A stretch of 64,000 nucleotides of DNA from NCBI GenBank assembly GCA_030278955.1, contig JAOANR010000015.1:14865917-14929916 (forward strand), read 5' to 3'. Positions 1-11,306 of this stretch are shown in pieces. Each line of letters begins with the position of its first letter. Positions within the stretch are counted from its first letter, which is position 1. This DNA comes from Hygrophila difformis. Its lineage: Eukaryota; Streptophyta; Magnoliopsida; Lamiales; Acanthaceae. The notes under the pieces are model-generated. The model searched no databases. It had not been told where the DNA came from and saw only the letters and a list, made by a program, of their open reading frames with translations. Position numbers and translations under genes: made by a program.

Positions 1-346
1 ATGAAATACACTAATTAAGTTCTATTGCATAAGTACTATATGTATTTTTCAAATTATTTTTTTCCCTAATTCATTTAATTCTAATAAAATAGAAGAAATT
101 AAAATTCAATAAATTACAATAAAATAAAATTCAACAAAGTAGTAAAGTAAAATGAAGAATAACATAATAAAAATTAAACAATATAAAGAATTTAATATTA
201 AAACATGCCACTACAAAGATCTATTTTTTTTCATTTTAGGCTGATATTTTTTGGCCCCATAAATTTTTATACTGTTTTATTTTGACCCCAAAACTTTTAA
301 TTTTTTTTAATCAATAATACATCAATCAATTATTTAAAATAGTCGA
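1..346. other. AT-rich intergenic DNA
   Basis: This stretch is AT-rich with many short A and T runs. I see no open frame, RNA gene or clear repeat boundary in it. Confidence 0.5.
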
Positions 347-356
347 AGTTTAAAAT

Positions 357-1089
357 GGAAAAAAGGCCAATATAGTCCTTTTTTTTACAAAAAAGCCAAA
401 TCAGTCCTTTTTTATTTTTTGGCCCTATTGGTCCGCTACATATACTAATTACGTCCCAATTGGTCCTCCACCCACTAATTATGCCCTAATTACATATTTT
501 TTTGCCAAATCAGTCCTTTTTTTTTTTCAAAAATCTAAATTGGTCCGTTATTAATTTTTGCCCCCTTTCACGCAGTCCAATGCACATTTCAAACCACTAA
601 TAATTCAAATTTGATATACGTAAAAATTCTAAAATTTCGATATTTATAAACTACACGACGAGACTAATCTAACAAGATCCTACTTGGCTCATTTTAACTT
701 GTATATCTAGGTCCATTATTAAGACGACGAGACGGACCTAGATATACAAATTAAAATGAGCCAAGTAGAATCTTGTTAGATTTGTCTCGTCGTGTAGTTT
801 ATAAATATCAAAATTTTAGAATTTTTACTTATATCGAATTTGAGTTATTAGTGGTTTGAAATGTGCATTGGACTGAATGAAAGGGGGCAAAAATTAATAA
901 TGGACCAATTTTAATTTTTGAAAAAAAAGGGACCAATTTGGCCTAAAATATGTAATTAGGACATAATTAGTGGGTGAAGGACCGATTGGGACGTAATTAG
1001 TATATGTAGCGGACCAATTGGGCTAAAAATAAAAAAAGGACTGATATGACTTTTTTGTAAAAAAAAAGGACTATATTGGCCTTTTTTTC
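357..1089. mobile_element. MULE-type foldback element (non-autonomous)
   Basis: The element is a near-complete inverted repeat whose arms meet near position 725. The ends begin GGAAAAAAGG on the left and GAAAAAAAGG on the right. A 10 bp direct repeat AGTTTAAAAT flanks it at 347-356 and 1090-1099, which fits the 9-11 bp target duplications of Mutator-like elements. It has no coding capacity. The arms contain the GTCTCGTCGTGTAG core that also occurs in Stowaway elements elsewhere in the window. Confidence 0.8.
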
Positions 1090-1235
1090 AGTTTAAAATT
1101 GTATTTTTGGTTGTGTGAGGTTATTTGAGAATTAGTGAAGAAAATTATGCTTTGATACAGTGGATTTAGGTGCAGTACTGGAAAGGGTTAGTTTGAGAAT
1201 AAAATAGATAGGAATCATAACACTATCAGTCTAAC

Positions 1236-1350
1236 AATAATGCGGTTGGGGACTTACTCTAGCGGTCAAGTACCCATTCTCCCAACTTATGGTTGGGAGT
1301 TCGATCCCCACCGACCCCTACCCTCCCAAAAAAGAAAAAGAAAAAAAAAA
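1236..1350 (+). mobile_element. tRNA-derived SINE
   Basis: A short element with an A-box-like stretch (ACTCTAGCGGTCAAGTAC) and a B-box-like stretch (GGGAGTTCGATCCCC), ending in an A-rich tail. It is flanked by the perfect 9 bp duplication CAGTCTAAC at 1227-1235 and 1351-1359. It is related to the longer SINE at 46291-46463. Confidence 0.8.
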
Positions 1351-1359
1351 CAGTCTAAC

Positions 1360-1815
1360 GCTAACTAGATATATTTGGCAAACCAACACACTGCAATGAT
1401 AATTCTTATTTTTTAACAATATTCCAAGAAGACATTAGTTAATAAGACAAGTAAACGTTTTATCAGGTCAATAATTGTACTGGTTTAGGACAAGACACAA
1501 CTTCTTTATTTAATTTGCCAGAGCGCTCCATTCTTGGAGTCACGTATTTGTTCAAATATAGACTAGTCAAGTTTAAAAGTCCATACGCTCGAATCTCGGA
1601 AGCTTGGTCAAACAAACGTATTTATAAAAAATTAAAATAGAAATCTCAACATCAACTAAGGCATAAAATAAAAATAAATACGTATAAAATTAGAAAAGTA
1701 TTTATTTATCCCCACATCAATATTTTTGACAAAATCTAAGAAGCTTTATTGGCTTATTGCCGACTACCTTTAGGCAATTTTCAAGACTTATTACTTACTA
1801 GATTTTTTCGCCCGT
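1360..1815. other. Intergenic, no feature recognised
   Basis: No open frame, repeat end or RNA gene could be supported here. Confidence 0.4.
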
Positions 1816-2257
1816 GAGTGGCGGAACTACATGGTGCTTGGGGGCCGCTCCCCCGAGTTCGAACTTTGCCTATTAAGTTTTATATAGTTATGTTATTTTA
1901 GTTATATCAGAAATTCTTTTTATATAATTACGCCCCCTCAAACTCAACCTTGGCATTAATATTTTATACAGTCGTGTAAATTTAATTATATTAGAATAAT
2001 TTTTCAGTAATTTACGGGGAAGAAGAGGAAAAAGAATACAAAATATTTCTTTGTTAGTGAGCTTTTTTAACATAGGGTTATATATTCTTTACAGATATAG
2101 GCTCAGGTCGAGTTAGACGAAGAGAGTGACATCATTAGCAATCCAAAATAAACGAAAATCAATTGATAGTTATTCTATAGAAATTAAAGATGAAATAAAG
2201 AAAAGCTATTTAGTCGCATCCTCGCCCCCTGCCTCAGACACTCTGCGTCTGCCACTG
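1816..2257. mobile_element. hAT-like relic
   Basis: The left edge reads GAGTGGCGGAACTAC and the right edge reads TCTGCCACTG, resembling the CAGTGGCGGA ends of the hAT relic at 37009-37856. The interior resembles degenerate hAT filler with CCCCC runs. No matching 8 bp target duplication is visible, so the limits are approximate. Confidence 0.4.
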
Positions 2258-2343
2258 CGCACAGGTGTTAAACTTATATGCGCACTGGTGTTGAACTTAT
2301 ATGAGTTTTTAAAATGAGAATAAATTTTTTTGGATTACATGAG

Positions 2344-3009
2344 GTTAGGGATGAGAATAGGTCAGGCTACCCGACATGAGCCTATGGCTTAGTCTATCGA
2401 AGACCATGTCAAACCAAATTTTTTTATAAATAGGCTAAGCTTAGGCTTTTTTTAAAGCCTATTTAGCTAAATAGGTCCGGACCAAACTTTATTAAAAAAA
2501 TACTATCAGGCCTACCAGGTTGGCATAGTTATCATTATTTTTTTAGGTGAATACCAAGGTATCTCAGGCCTCATTGGACCCAAGACTAATCCATCGAGAA
2601 TTGGATGGGCATACTTATCATTATTATTAGTATGTTTATGTTTATTGCAAATAAATATGTGGTATCATTGTTGTTTTTTTATGTGAAAATAATTATTAAT
2701 TTGATTTTATATAGGTTTTTAAAATATTTATGTCTTTTCCCCGTATATAATAGTCATGGATGAAGACTTACCCAAGTGCACAAATTTATATCTTCCAACC
2801 TTATGATTGCATGTGGACATATATAAAATAATTTAAACTTAATTTTAAAATAGGCTTAATCAGACTTTAAAATGCTTACAACCTGGCCTATTTAATTTTA
2901 ATATGTCATGCTTAGGCTTATAAGATAGGCCTTGGGCCCTTAATAAATCGACATAGGCCTATGCCGTTCAAACCTAACCCTAGCATGACCTATAGCCTAT
3001 TTCCACCCC
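2344..3009. mobile_element. Non-autonomous hAT-like element
   Basis: Imperfect inverted ends (left GTTAGGGATGAGAATAGG; the right end reads inward as GGGGTGGAAATAGG) are flanked by the 8 bp duplication TACATGAG at 2336-2343 and 3010-3017. An 8 bp duplication is the hAT signature. The interior carries opposed copies of an AGGCCTATTT-like motif and a SINE tail fragment. No transposase remains. Confidence 0.65.
2533..2620 (-). repeat. SINE 3' fragment
   Basis: Read on the minus strand this matches the tail of the SINE at 22308-22495, sharing TCTCGATGGATTAGTCTTGG, TCCAAT and a CACC-plus-A-run end. The tRNA-like head is missing, so it is truncated. Confidence 0.55.
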
Positions 3010-3319
3010 TACATGAGATTTAAAGTCTTTTGTTTAAATAATGCTGGGAAATGCATGCAACAAAAATTTTAAAAGAAAAATAAAGAAAAGAATAAGATAT
3101 GGAGGCCACTGTTGTAAGCGTTGCGAGGCATTAGTTGTATCTCTTGTTTCTGTTTATAGTGTTGGTGTTGGGTAGCTGATATCGGACTTTATGGATGATG
3201 CTAAATAGTTCAGCATTGTATTTGTGCTTATTTGGAATAATACGATTTCCCACAAAAAAGGAAAGAATAAGATGATAGAATAAAATTCAAACCCCCAATT
3301 AGGTGGACAAAATATAGAA

Positions 3320-5409
3320 AGGGAAGAATGGATTAGGTGGATTAAGGAGTGTGTAACTAAGGCCTCGGCTGCGGTTTTGATTAATGGCTCTCCCACGAAT
3401 TTTTTTAGGATGAAGAAGGGGTTAAGACAGGGCGATCCACTGTCTCCCTACCTTTTTGTTTTGGTAGCCGAGGTTTTGAACAAAATGCTTATGAATGCAT
3501 CTGAACTGGGAATTTATAAAGGGCTGAAGATATGTGATGAAGGACCGGTTATAACTCACCTTCAGTACGCGGATGATACTATCTTATTCTGCGAAGGGGA
3601 GTTAAATCAAGTGATTTTAATTAAGAGGATTTTAAGGTGTTTGTCTATGGCCACGGGATTACAAATCAATTATGTGAAGAGCAATATAGTTGGAATTAAT
3701 TGTGATCAGGAGATGGTGATTGAAGCTGCAGCTATACTTGGATGTGGAATTGGAGAATGGCCGATGAAATACCTGGGTATACCAATTGGTGGAAGGCTTA
3801 ATGGGATTGCAATGTGGAATCCAATTCTGGAAAAAGTTGAAAATAGACTAGCAGGTTGGAAAAGTCGGATGCTTACTCAAGCTGGATGTATTTGTTTAAT
3901 CAGGTCAGTACTTTGTAGCTTACCGGTGTATTTTCTCTCCATGTTTAAAATACCTAGAGCAGTGGCAGAAAGGTTGGAAAAGATCAAAAGAAGCTTCTTT
4001 TGGAATGAATGGGGTGGGATAAGGAGGCTACATACGGTTAATTGGGAATCAATTTGCACTCATAGGGAGGAGGGAGGACTAGGCATTTGGAATATTGAAA
4101 AGTTTAATGCAGCGTTATTACTTAAGTGGAGGTGGCGATTTGGCACTGAGCGGGCGCTGTGGAAAGAGGTGGTTGATACAAAGTATTACGCTAAGACAAA
4201 CCCCCTAGTACCGGACCCAAAGGCTGGAAAGTCAGTGTGGGGAAAGATATCAGGGGCATGGGAGTTGGTGAAATTTGAAGGGATTAGGGGAGGGTTCAGA
4301 ATCCAAATTGGAGATGGGCGTCGGATTAGATTTTGGCAGGATAGATGGGTTGAGGGAGGGATCCCATTAAAGGATATGTTTCCTAGAATTTTTGCGTTGG
4401 CAATAAATAAGAGTGGCCTGGCTGCTGATTTTGGTAAATGGGAAGGCCTGGAGTGGATTTGGGATATTTCATTGAGAAGGCCGTTGTTTGATTGGGAGGT
4501 AGGAGTTTGGGAGAATCTGATGGGTGTGGTCAGGAGGCATCGACTGAATAGATTCATGGAATATCAAGTGAGATGGGTGGGAGAAAGTCATGGTAGATTC
4601 ACTACTAGATCTTGCTGGCAAAGAGCAGAAGGTGGTGTGGAATTAGAGATGAGGAGCTTCTGGAGCAAACTTTGGAAGATTAATTGTCCTATGAAAGTAA
4701 AGGTTTTGGCATGGAAGGTGGTGCGAAAATCATTACCAGTTCGAGAATTCCTTGCATATAGAGGGTGTTTACAGGGGGATAATACTCTATGCCCATGCTG
4801 CGGGGAGGAAAGTGAGTCAGTTGATCACCTTTTCTGTAGATGCTCTGTGGTTAGTAAAGTTTGGTATACAGGAGTGGCGTGGTTTGGAGCTGAATGGGTT
4901 ATTCCGGGCAGTGTCGAGAATTTGTTGGCATTTTGGCTGGGTACTATCCGATACATGGAAATAGACTGGGATGGCTGTTGACTGGAATGGCAATAATTTG
5001 GTCAGTTTGGAGAAATAGAAACGGGGTGGTGTTTAATGGACTCCCATTTGACATCAAAAATGTGGTGGAAGAAGTTAAGTGGAAAACAAGCTTGTGGTGG
5101 CAGGCAGCAGTGGTCGGGGACAATGTTAATTTAACTTGCCAGGCGACAAACTTTCCATGGGGATTGACGGAGACAGGACGGAGACAGTATAGAAGGCCGC
5201 GACCAGGATTAGTGTGGGAACGACCAAGTGTAGGATGGTGGAAGGTGAATTCGGATGGATCTTCAATGGGGAATTCCGGGCCAGCTGGTATCGGGAGTGT
5301 TATAAGGGATGACAAAGGGCAGATCATCTTCATACTCTCGGACAATATAGGGATCACAGACTCGAATGAAGCGGAGGTCACTGCTGTTAGTCGAACCTGC
5401 TCGGCTATT
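3320..5409 (+). pseudogene. LINE ORF2 fragment: reverse transcriptase, zinc-binding and start of RNase H
   Basis: The open stretch 3377-4981 encodes the C-terminal part of a non-LTR reverse transcriptase. It starts just before GLRQGDPLSPYLF and has the catalytic YADDTILF about residue 65. A later FTTRSCW to CPCCGEE region matches the zinc-binding domain that follows RT in plant L1 elements. A frameshift near 4950-4975 moves the reading to the frame seen from 4894. That frame continues into RNase H with SDGSSMGNSGPAGIGSVIRD and a following NEAE. The domain is cut by the Copia insertion at 5410-5414. The upstream endonuclease and RT fingers are absent, so this copy cannot encode a working enzyme. 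Family assignment rests on these motifs; lineage within L1 is not resolved. Confidence 0.85.
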
Positions 5410-5414
5410 ATTCG

Positions 5415-6093
5415 TGTTAATACATTGTTATGACAACTTAACCTTGTACTTTTCATTGAGATGTTTCTCAGGTGTTGGCACATCAGGTTGACGACGACAG
5501 TTAACTCTGCTGGAAGTTCTTTTATTTGTACTTATTTAAATACCGCAGAGTCTGTAATTTCAGATAGGATTTTGAGCGATTTATTTTTCATCTTAGAGAT
5601 TACAGTGAGAGAGTCTTTGTAAGTTGTTCTTCAAGAACTTATAGAGTGATCGTGAGAAGAACAAGAAAAGAGAGATTGAGTTTACATAGAAAATATCTGA
5701 AGGTATTGTGATCTACCATCAAGATTGTATTCTGGAGATTCAGGGAAAGAAGATGAAGATCATGGAGAATCGACAGATCGTGTTCATGCCTTGGTGAATC
5801 CAAATAGGGTGATTTCCCTACAGCCGTAGTTAAGGGGGAGTCTTGACTACACTCCTCTACTAGATTAGTTCGTCTAGGGTGAGAGTTTGATTTCTTGGTT
5901 TAGGCATTAGATTGTGTCTGTGATTTTGATCTTTAGTCTAGTTCAAGTCCCTGGATTGGTATCCCCCAGATGTAGGTTGCAAAACCGAACTGGGTTAACA
6001 AATTGATTGTGTTCTTTATCGCTTTCGCAAACACGTAGTTAGAACATCATAAAAACATCCATAACAGAATCTTGAAGCATTAAGGGACCTACA
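5415..6093 (+). repeat. 5' LTR of SIRE-like Copia
   Basis: Starts TGTTAATACA and ends GACCTACA. It differs from the 3' LTR by about seven point changes and one 3 bp unit (GACGACGACAG against GACGACAG). Confidence 0.9.
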
Positions 6094-6096
6094 AAT

Positions 6097-6108
6097 TGGT
6101 ATCAGAGC
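6097..6108 (+). other. Primer binding site (initiator Met tRNA)
   Basis: TGGTATCAGAGC lies 3 bases after the 5' LTR. It is the usual plant Copia primer site, complementary to the 3' end of initiator methionine tRNA. Confidence 0.85.
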
Positions 6109-6158
6109 GAGTTCTCTAACGTAACTGAGAAAATCCATTCATTCAAGATTCAAGAATC

Positions 6159-7870
6159 ATGAGTCGAGAAGGAGCGTCTAACACTCATCCGCCATTGTTC
6201 GATGGAAATGACTATGCCTATTGGAAAGCTAGGATGCGCAATTATCTGTTGGCACAAGGAGATGGTGTTTGGGATTCAGTCTTGGAGCCATGGACTCAGC
6301 CAACAAGAACTGTTCGAACTGGAGAAGGAGAAACGGCCACAACGACGATTCGACCGACAATAAACGCCGGACTCACACAGGCTGAGAGGGCTGCAAGATC
6401 AGCGAATTACACAGCTCTCAACGCTATCAGTGGTGCTATGGACGAAGCGCAATTCAGGATGATCGCTAACTGTACATCCGTCTACAGCGCATTGAATCGA
6501 TCTTTGACAGTTTGAGAATGACGAATGATGAGGATATCACAACATATTTTGGAAGATTTCAAGATATCGTGAATCAGGCCACAGCTCTTGGAATGTCATT
6601 TGAAGGATCAAAGCTCGTGAGGAAATTTCTTAGGACTGTTTCTAAGAAATATTCTGCAAAAGTGGCAGCCCTTGAAGAAGTTGAGAAGATCAAGACAATG
6701 TCCTTGAGGGAGTTGGTTGGTATTCTTCAAACTTATGAAATCAATCATTTAGCCTCAGAAAAATCGCACAAGAACATTACGTTCAAGGCCGAAGATGAAC
6801 CTGCTGATGATTTTGAGGAAGAAGTTTCTTTACTATCCAAAAGGATTGGAAAGATGCTTCAGAATAAGCATTTCAAGAAGTTTCAGAAGAAAAATCGTAG
6901 TTCTGACAACCCAGTGACAACGGAGAAGCAGAGCAACAGATTTGAAAAGAAATCTGATAAGTAGTTCAAAAAGTTCAAGAAGGACAAAGATGTTGATAAG
7001 TCTGATAAATCTTCTGAGATTATATGTTTTGAATGTGAGGGAAAAGGCCATGTGCGAGCTGAATGTCCTACTGCTAAGAAGAAGAGATGGAAAGCACTTC
7101 AAGCTAATTTGAGTGATGAGTCTGAAGTTGAAGCTGAAGATGAACAATCAAGTGATGATGAGGATGTCGTTGCATTTGTGACAAGAGAAGCTATTCCTAC
7201 CCCTTCCACAGGTAACTGTGAGTCAATACAATTATTTACTGACATTTCTTCTATTGTTACAGCTGAATCAGGTAGTCTCTATAAAGAACTAGTTGATATC
7301 TATGAAGAACTCAAAGAGGAGTATGAAGAAGCTGTACAGGAGAATGAGAAGTTGTCGAAACAACTCACTGACATCCGTCTGACTTTGGATCAAGCAGAAG
7401 CTGAAAAGATTAAGGCTATTGATGATCTAAAAGTTCTTAAGGGAAAGTATGATGAAGTGAAGCTTCAGATTACTACTGTGACTAAAGAGAAGGAATCATT
7501 CAGAGAGGAAACTATTAAATTGAAAATTCGAGTTGCTGACTTGGAGAAGATGACCAAAGGGAAAGGTAAACTTGATGAAGTTTTGTCTATTGGAAAGAAC
7601 TACAGAGACATGACTGGTATTGGGTACAAGAATCAAGCATCTACTGGAAAAAGACTATTTGTTAGTGGTGGAAATCTGAATGCTGAAGCAAATTCACTGA
7701 CACATCAGGATGTTCCTACATCACCTAAACGACGAAGAGACTGTCTCTATTGCAGCTTACCTGGTCACACAGCTGAAACTTGCATGAGAATTGTTCGTGA
7801 TCTCATGAATGGTCGCCCAGTGGTCTGGACCCATGAAGATTTAAAGAAAAAGATCAGAATTCAAATGGAG
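6159..7870 (+). pseudogene. Copia gag (frameshifted, one nonsense codon)
   Basis: The ATG at 6159 begins MSREGASNTHPPLFDGNDYAYWKAR-type gag text (about 118 codons in the first frame). Near 6500 the reading must jump to the frame of 6512. The region between a conserved NCTSVYSA and ITTYFGRF is shorter than in related gags, so a small deletion probably caused the shift. The second frame is stopped by TAG at 6962-6964. It then carries a CCHC knuckle (CFECEGKGHVRAEC, 7027-7068), an acidic stretch, a long coiled coil (about 7280-7560) and a second CCHC (CLYCSLPGHTAETC, about 7750). The coiled coil after the knuckle is a SIRE-type trait. Gag would form the intracellular particle. The gag/protease border is my estimate. 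Confidence 0.8.
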
Positions 7871-10800
7871 TGGGTGCCTAAGAGAAAGGAGAGTAAATGC
7901 CTCATTGTTCTATCATCACAGCAACAACCACGGTCCAAAAAATGGTATTTTGATTCAGGTTGTTCAAGGCATATGACAGGTAGTAAGGAGATTCTAAACA
8001 ACTTTACAGATAAAGATTGTGGAGATGTGGTTTTTGGTGATGGTGCTAGAAGCAAAATCACTGGTTATGGTAATGTAAAGGATGGTGAACTTTCTAAACT
8101 TTCTAGAGTCTATCATGTTGAAGGGCTTACTACGAATCTCATTTCAATTAGTCAATTATGTGATGAAGATTCCCTTGTTATTTTTAATAAGCATTTTTGT
8201 CAAGTGTTTGATTGCAGGAGAGATAACATCATGACAGGCAAAAGATCTAAAAATAATTGCTATACTTTGGAAGCTAATCTGGCACAGGCACTAGTAAGCA
8301 AGGATGATCTCACAAACCTATGGCACAAAAGGCTTGGACATCTCAACTATCAAACCATGTACAAACTAAGTTGTTCAGCCGCTGTTAGAGGTCTGCCAAA
8401 ACTACAGAATAACAAAGACCTTGCTTGTGTGGACTGTTCAAAAAGAAAGCAAACCCGAGCTCAACATAAGAAGACTGATGGAGTCTCTACAGATCATTGC
8501 TTAGAACTAATTCATATGGATCTTATGGGTCCAACAGAAACTGAAAGCCTAAATGGCAAAAGGTATGTTTTAGTTTGTGTTGATGATTTTTCGAGATTCA
8601 CTTGGGTATGTTTTCTCAGGAGCAAAGATGAAGCCTTCCAACACTTTGAAAAGCTGAGTCTGAAGTTGATGAATGAAAAGCAAACCAAAATCCAAAGGAT
8701 CCGTTCTGATCATGGACGTGAGTTTGAGAATCAGGAGTTTGAACTTTTCTGCAACAACCATGGAATTTTTCTTGAGTACTCTGCCCCTAAGACACCTCAA
8801 CAGAATGGGATTGCTGAAAGGAAGAATAGAACACTTCAAGAGATGGCTCGCTCAATGCTACATGCTAGTGCTCTTGGGAAGTCATTTTGGGCTGAAGCAA
8901 TTTACACAGCATGTCACATTATCAATCGTGTGTTGTTGAGACCTCACACTAACAACACTCCATATCAAATCTGGAATGGTAAAACTCTTACTGTTAAATA
9001 CTTTCATAGTTTTGGATGTAAATGTTTTGTCTACAGGGATAGAGAGCAAATTAAGAAGTTTGATGCTAGAGCTGGGGAAGGTTGGTTTTTGGGATATTCT
9101 AACAATTCTAGAGCTTATCGAGTTTATTTGATTCAATCCAGAAAGGTTATTGAGTCAGTAAATGTTCTATTTGAAGATAAGTATGCTTTACCTAGAAAGG
9201 ATGATGATAGTATTATTTCTAGTACTGATACTGCCTCAGTCAACCCTGATGTCAGTACATCCAGTCAACAACAGTCTGAAGGAATAGTTATTGATGATGA
9301 AGGAGATGCTAATCATGAAGATAACTTAGAGGATGCTGATTTAAGTTCTAAAGATGTTATATCTGACAAGAGAAAAGGTCCAAGGACTTTAAAGCATCAC
9401 TCACAGCAAGATATTATAGGTGATCCTAGTGCTCAACGATTGACTAGAAGCAAGAAGGTTAATTACAGAGAATTAGCTGGATTAAACTGCTTTATATCTA
9501 GAGTGGAACCTAAGAATGTTTCAGAAGCTCTTAAAGACGAATACTGGATAGCAGCCATGCAAGATGAGTTGGTTCAGTTTGAAAGGAATGATGTTTGGCA
9601 GTTGGTGGAACAACCACAGAACATCAACATTATTGGTACGAAGTGGGTCTTTAGGAATAAGACTGATGAGCAAGGCAACATTATAAGGAATAAAGCTCGC
9701 CTAGTTGCTCAAGGTTTTACATAGATAGAAGGTCTGGATTATGATGAAACGTTTGCACCTGTTGCAAGGATGGAAGCTGTTCGAATTTTGTTAGCATTTG
9801 CATGCTCTATGGATTTTAAGTTGTATCAACTGGATATCAAGACAGCTTTCTTAAATGGGAAGATCAAAGAGGAGATATTTGTGGCACAGCCTGCTGGTTT
9901 TGAAGATCCATCTAGACCAAACCATGTATATCGAGTAAAGGGTGCACTATATGGACTAAAGCAAGCTCCTAGAGCTTGGTATGATCGATTGTCTTCATTT
10001 CTCATTCATAATGGATATAAGAGAGGAGAAGCTGATAAGACGATGTTTGTGAAGCATGAAGACAACCACTTCATAATTGCACAGATATATGTTGATGATA
10101 TAATCTTTGGATCGACGTCAGAACAACTCAGAAACAACTTTGTTAAAGCCATGCAGTCAGAGTTCGAAATGAGCATGATGGGAGAGTTGACTTACTTTTT
10201 AGGACTTCAAGTGAAACAAATGAAAGATGGAATGTTTCTTAGTCAGGAGAAATATGCTCGGAATATGCTAAAGAGATTCAAGTTGGAAGATAGTAAGATT
10301 GCTAGAACTCCTCAAGGTCAACAACAGAAACTCTCAAAGGATGATCAAGGAGATAGTGTAGACCAGAAACTATATAGAAGTATGATTGGAAGTTTACTTT
10401 ACGTAACAGCTACTAGACCCGACATATCTTTTAGCACTGGAGTTTGTGTTAGATTTCAAGCGAATCCTAAGGAAGTGCATTTGAAAGCTGTTAAACGAAT
10501 TATGAGATATGTGAAAGGAACTATTGGATTAGGGATTTGGTTCTCTAAAAGATCAAGTTTGGATTTGATAGGGTTCACTGATTCGGATTGGGCTGGCTGT
10601 TGTGATGACAGAAGGTCAACAACGGAAGGATGTTTCTATCTAGGAAATAATCTTGTATGTTGGTTTTCTAGAAAGTAGAACATAGTTGCACTTTCTACAG
10701 CGGAAGCAGAGTATATAGCTGCAACGTGCTGCTGTTCACAATTGATGTGGATGAAACAAGTTTTGTGTGATTATGGGATCAAGAAGGATGATTTCAAGGT

Positions 10801-11032
10801 GTATTGCGACAATACAAGTGCAATTAACATTTCAAAGAACCCTGTTCTACATAGTCGCAGCAAACATATTGATATAAGGTATCATTTTATAAGAGATTTG
10901 GTTGAAGAGGGTGTGTACAACATTGAACATATTGGGACGTTGGAACAACGTGCTGACATCCTTACTAAAGCACTCGACGGTGAAAGGTTTGAAACACTTA
11001 GATCTATTATGGGCCTTTGCTATTCTAGTTAA
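7871..11032 (+). pseudogene. Copia pol (PR-IN-RT-RH) with two in-frame TAG stops
   Basis: One reading frame runs from gag to the TAA at 11030. The aspartic protease motif WYFDSGCSRHMTG lies near 7945. The integrase has an HHCC head (HKRLGHL to CVDCSKRKQ), the core starting IHMDLMGP near 8512, VDDFSRFTW, and the glutamate region QQNGIAERKNRTL near 8800. Reverse transcriptase runs from KWVFRNK (9640) through LYGLKQAPRAWYDR to the catalytic YVDDIIFGS near 10090. RNase H follows with TDSDWAGC (about 10577), STAEAEY and SKHIDIRYH. Domain order IN before RT defines Copia. TAG codons at 9722-9724 and 10676-10678 split the polyprotein where related proteins usually have glutamine. Otherwise the domains look complete. 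Confidence 0.9.
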
Positions 11033-11306
11033 ATCTGATCAATGTCTATGTTTATTTTACATTTTACACTTGATCTAGTCCATGAGTTTTGTAGGCCCAA
11101 TTCATTTTTGGATAGAGTTTGTGCAACCGTCGTCCTTGGAGTAATGATGACTGCAAACTGACATCTCCAGTCACGTCGCACGTCAAGTGAAAACCGTCGT
11201 CTCTCTCGCCTCTTCACCTTCGGTTTTTCTCTCTTTAAATCAGTAGCTTTGGGTTTCATTTACTTCATTCCAGTTTCCAGTTTGAGTTTTCAGATTTCAC
11301 AAAGCT

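Noticed and set aside
1240..1310. Possible functional tRNA gene from A and B box likeness
   Set aside because: No acceptor stem or anticodon arm can be drawn, and the target duplication and A-tail show it is a SINE.
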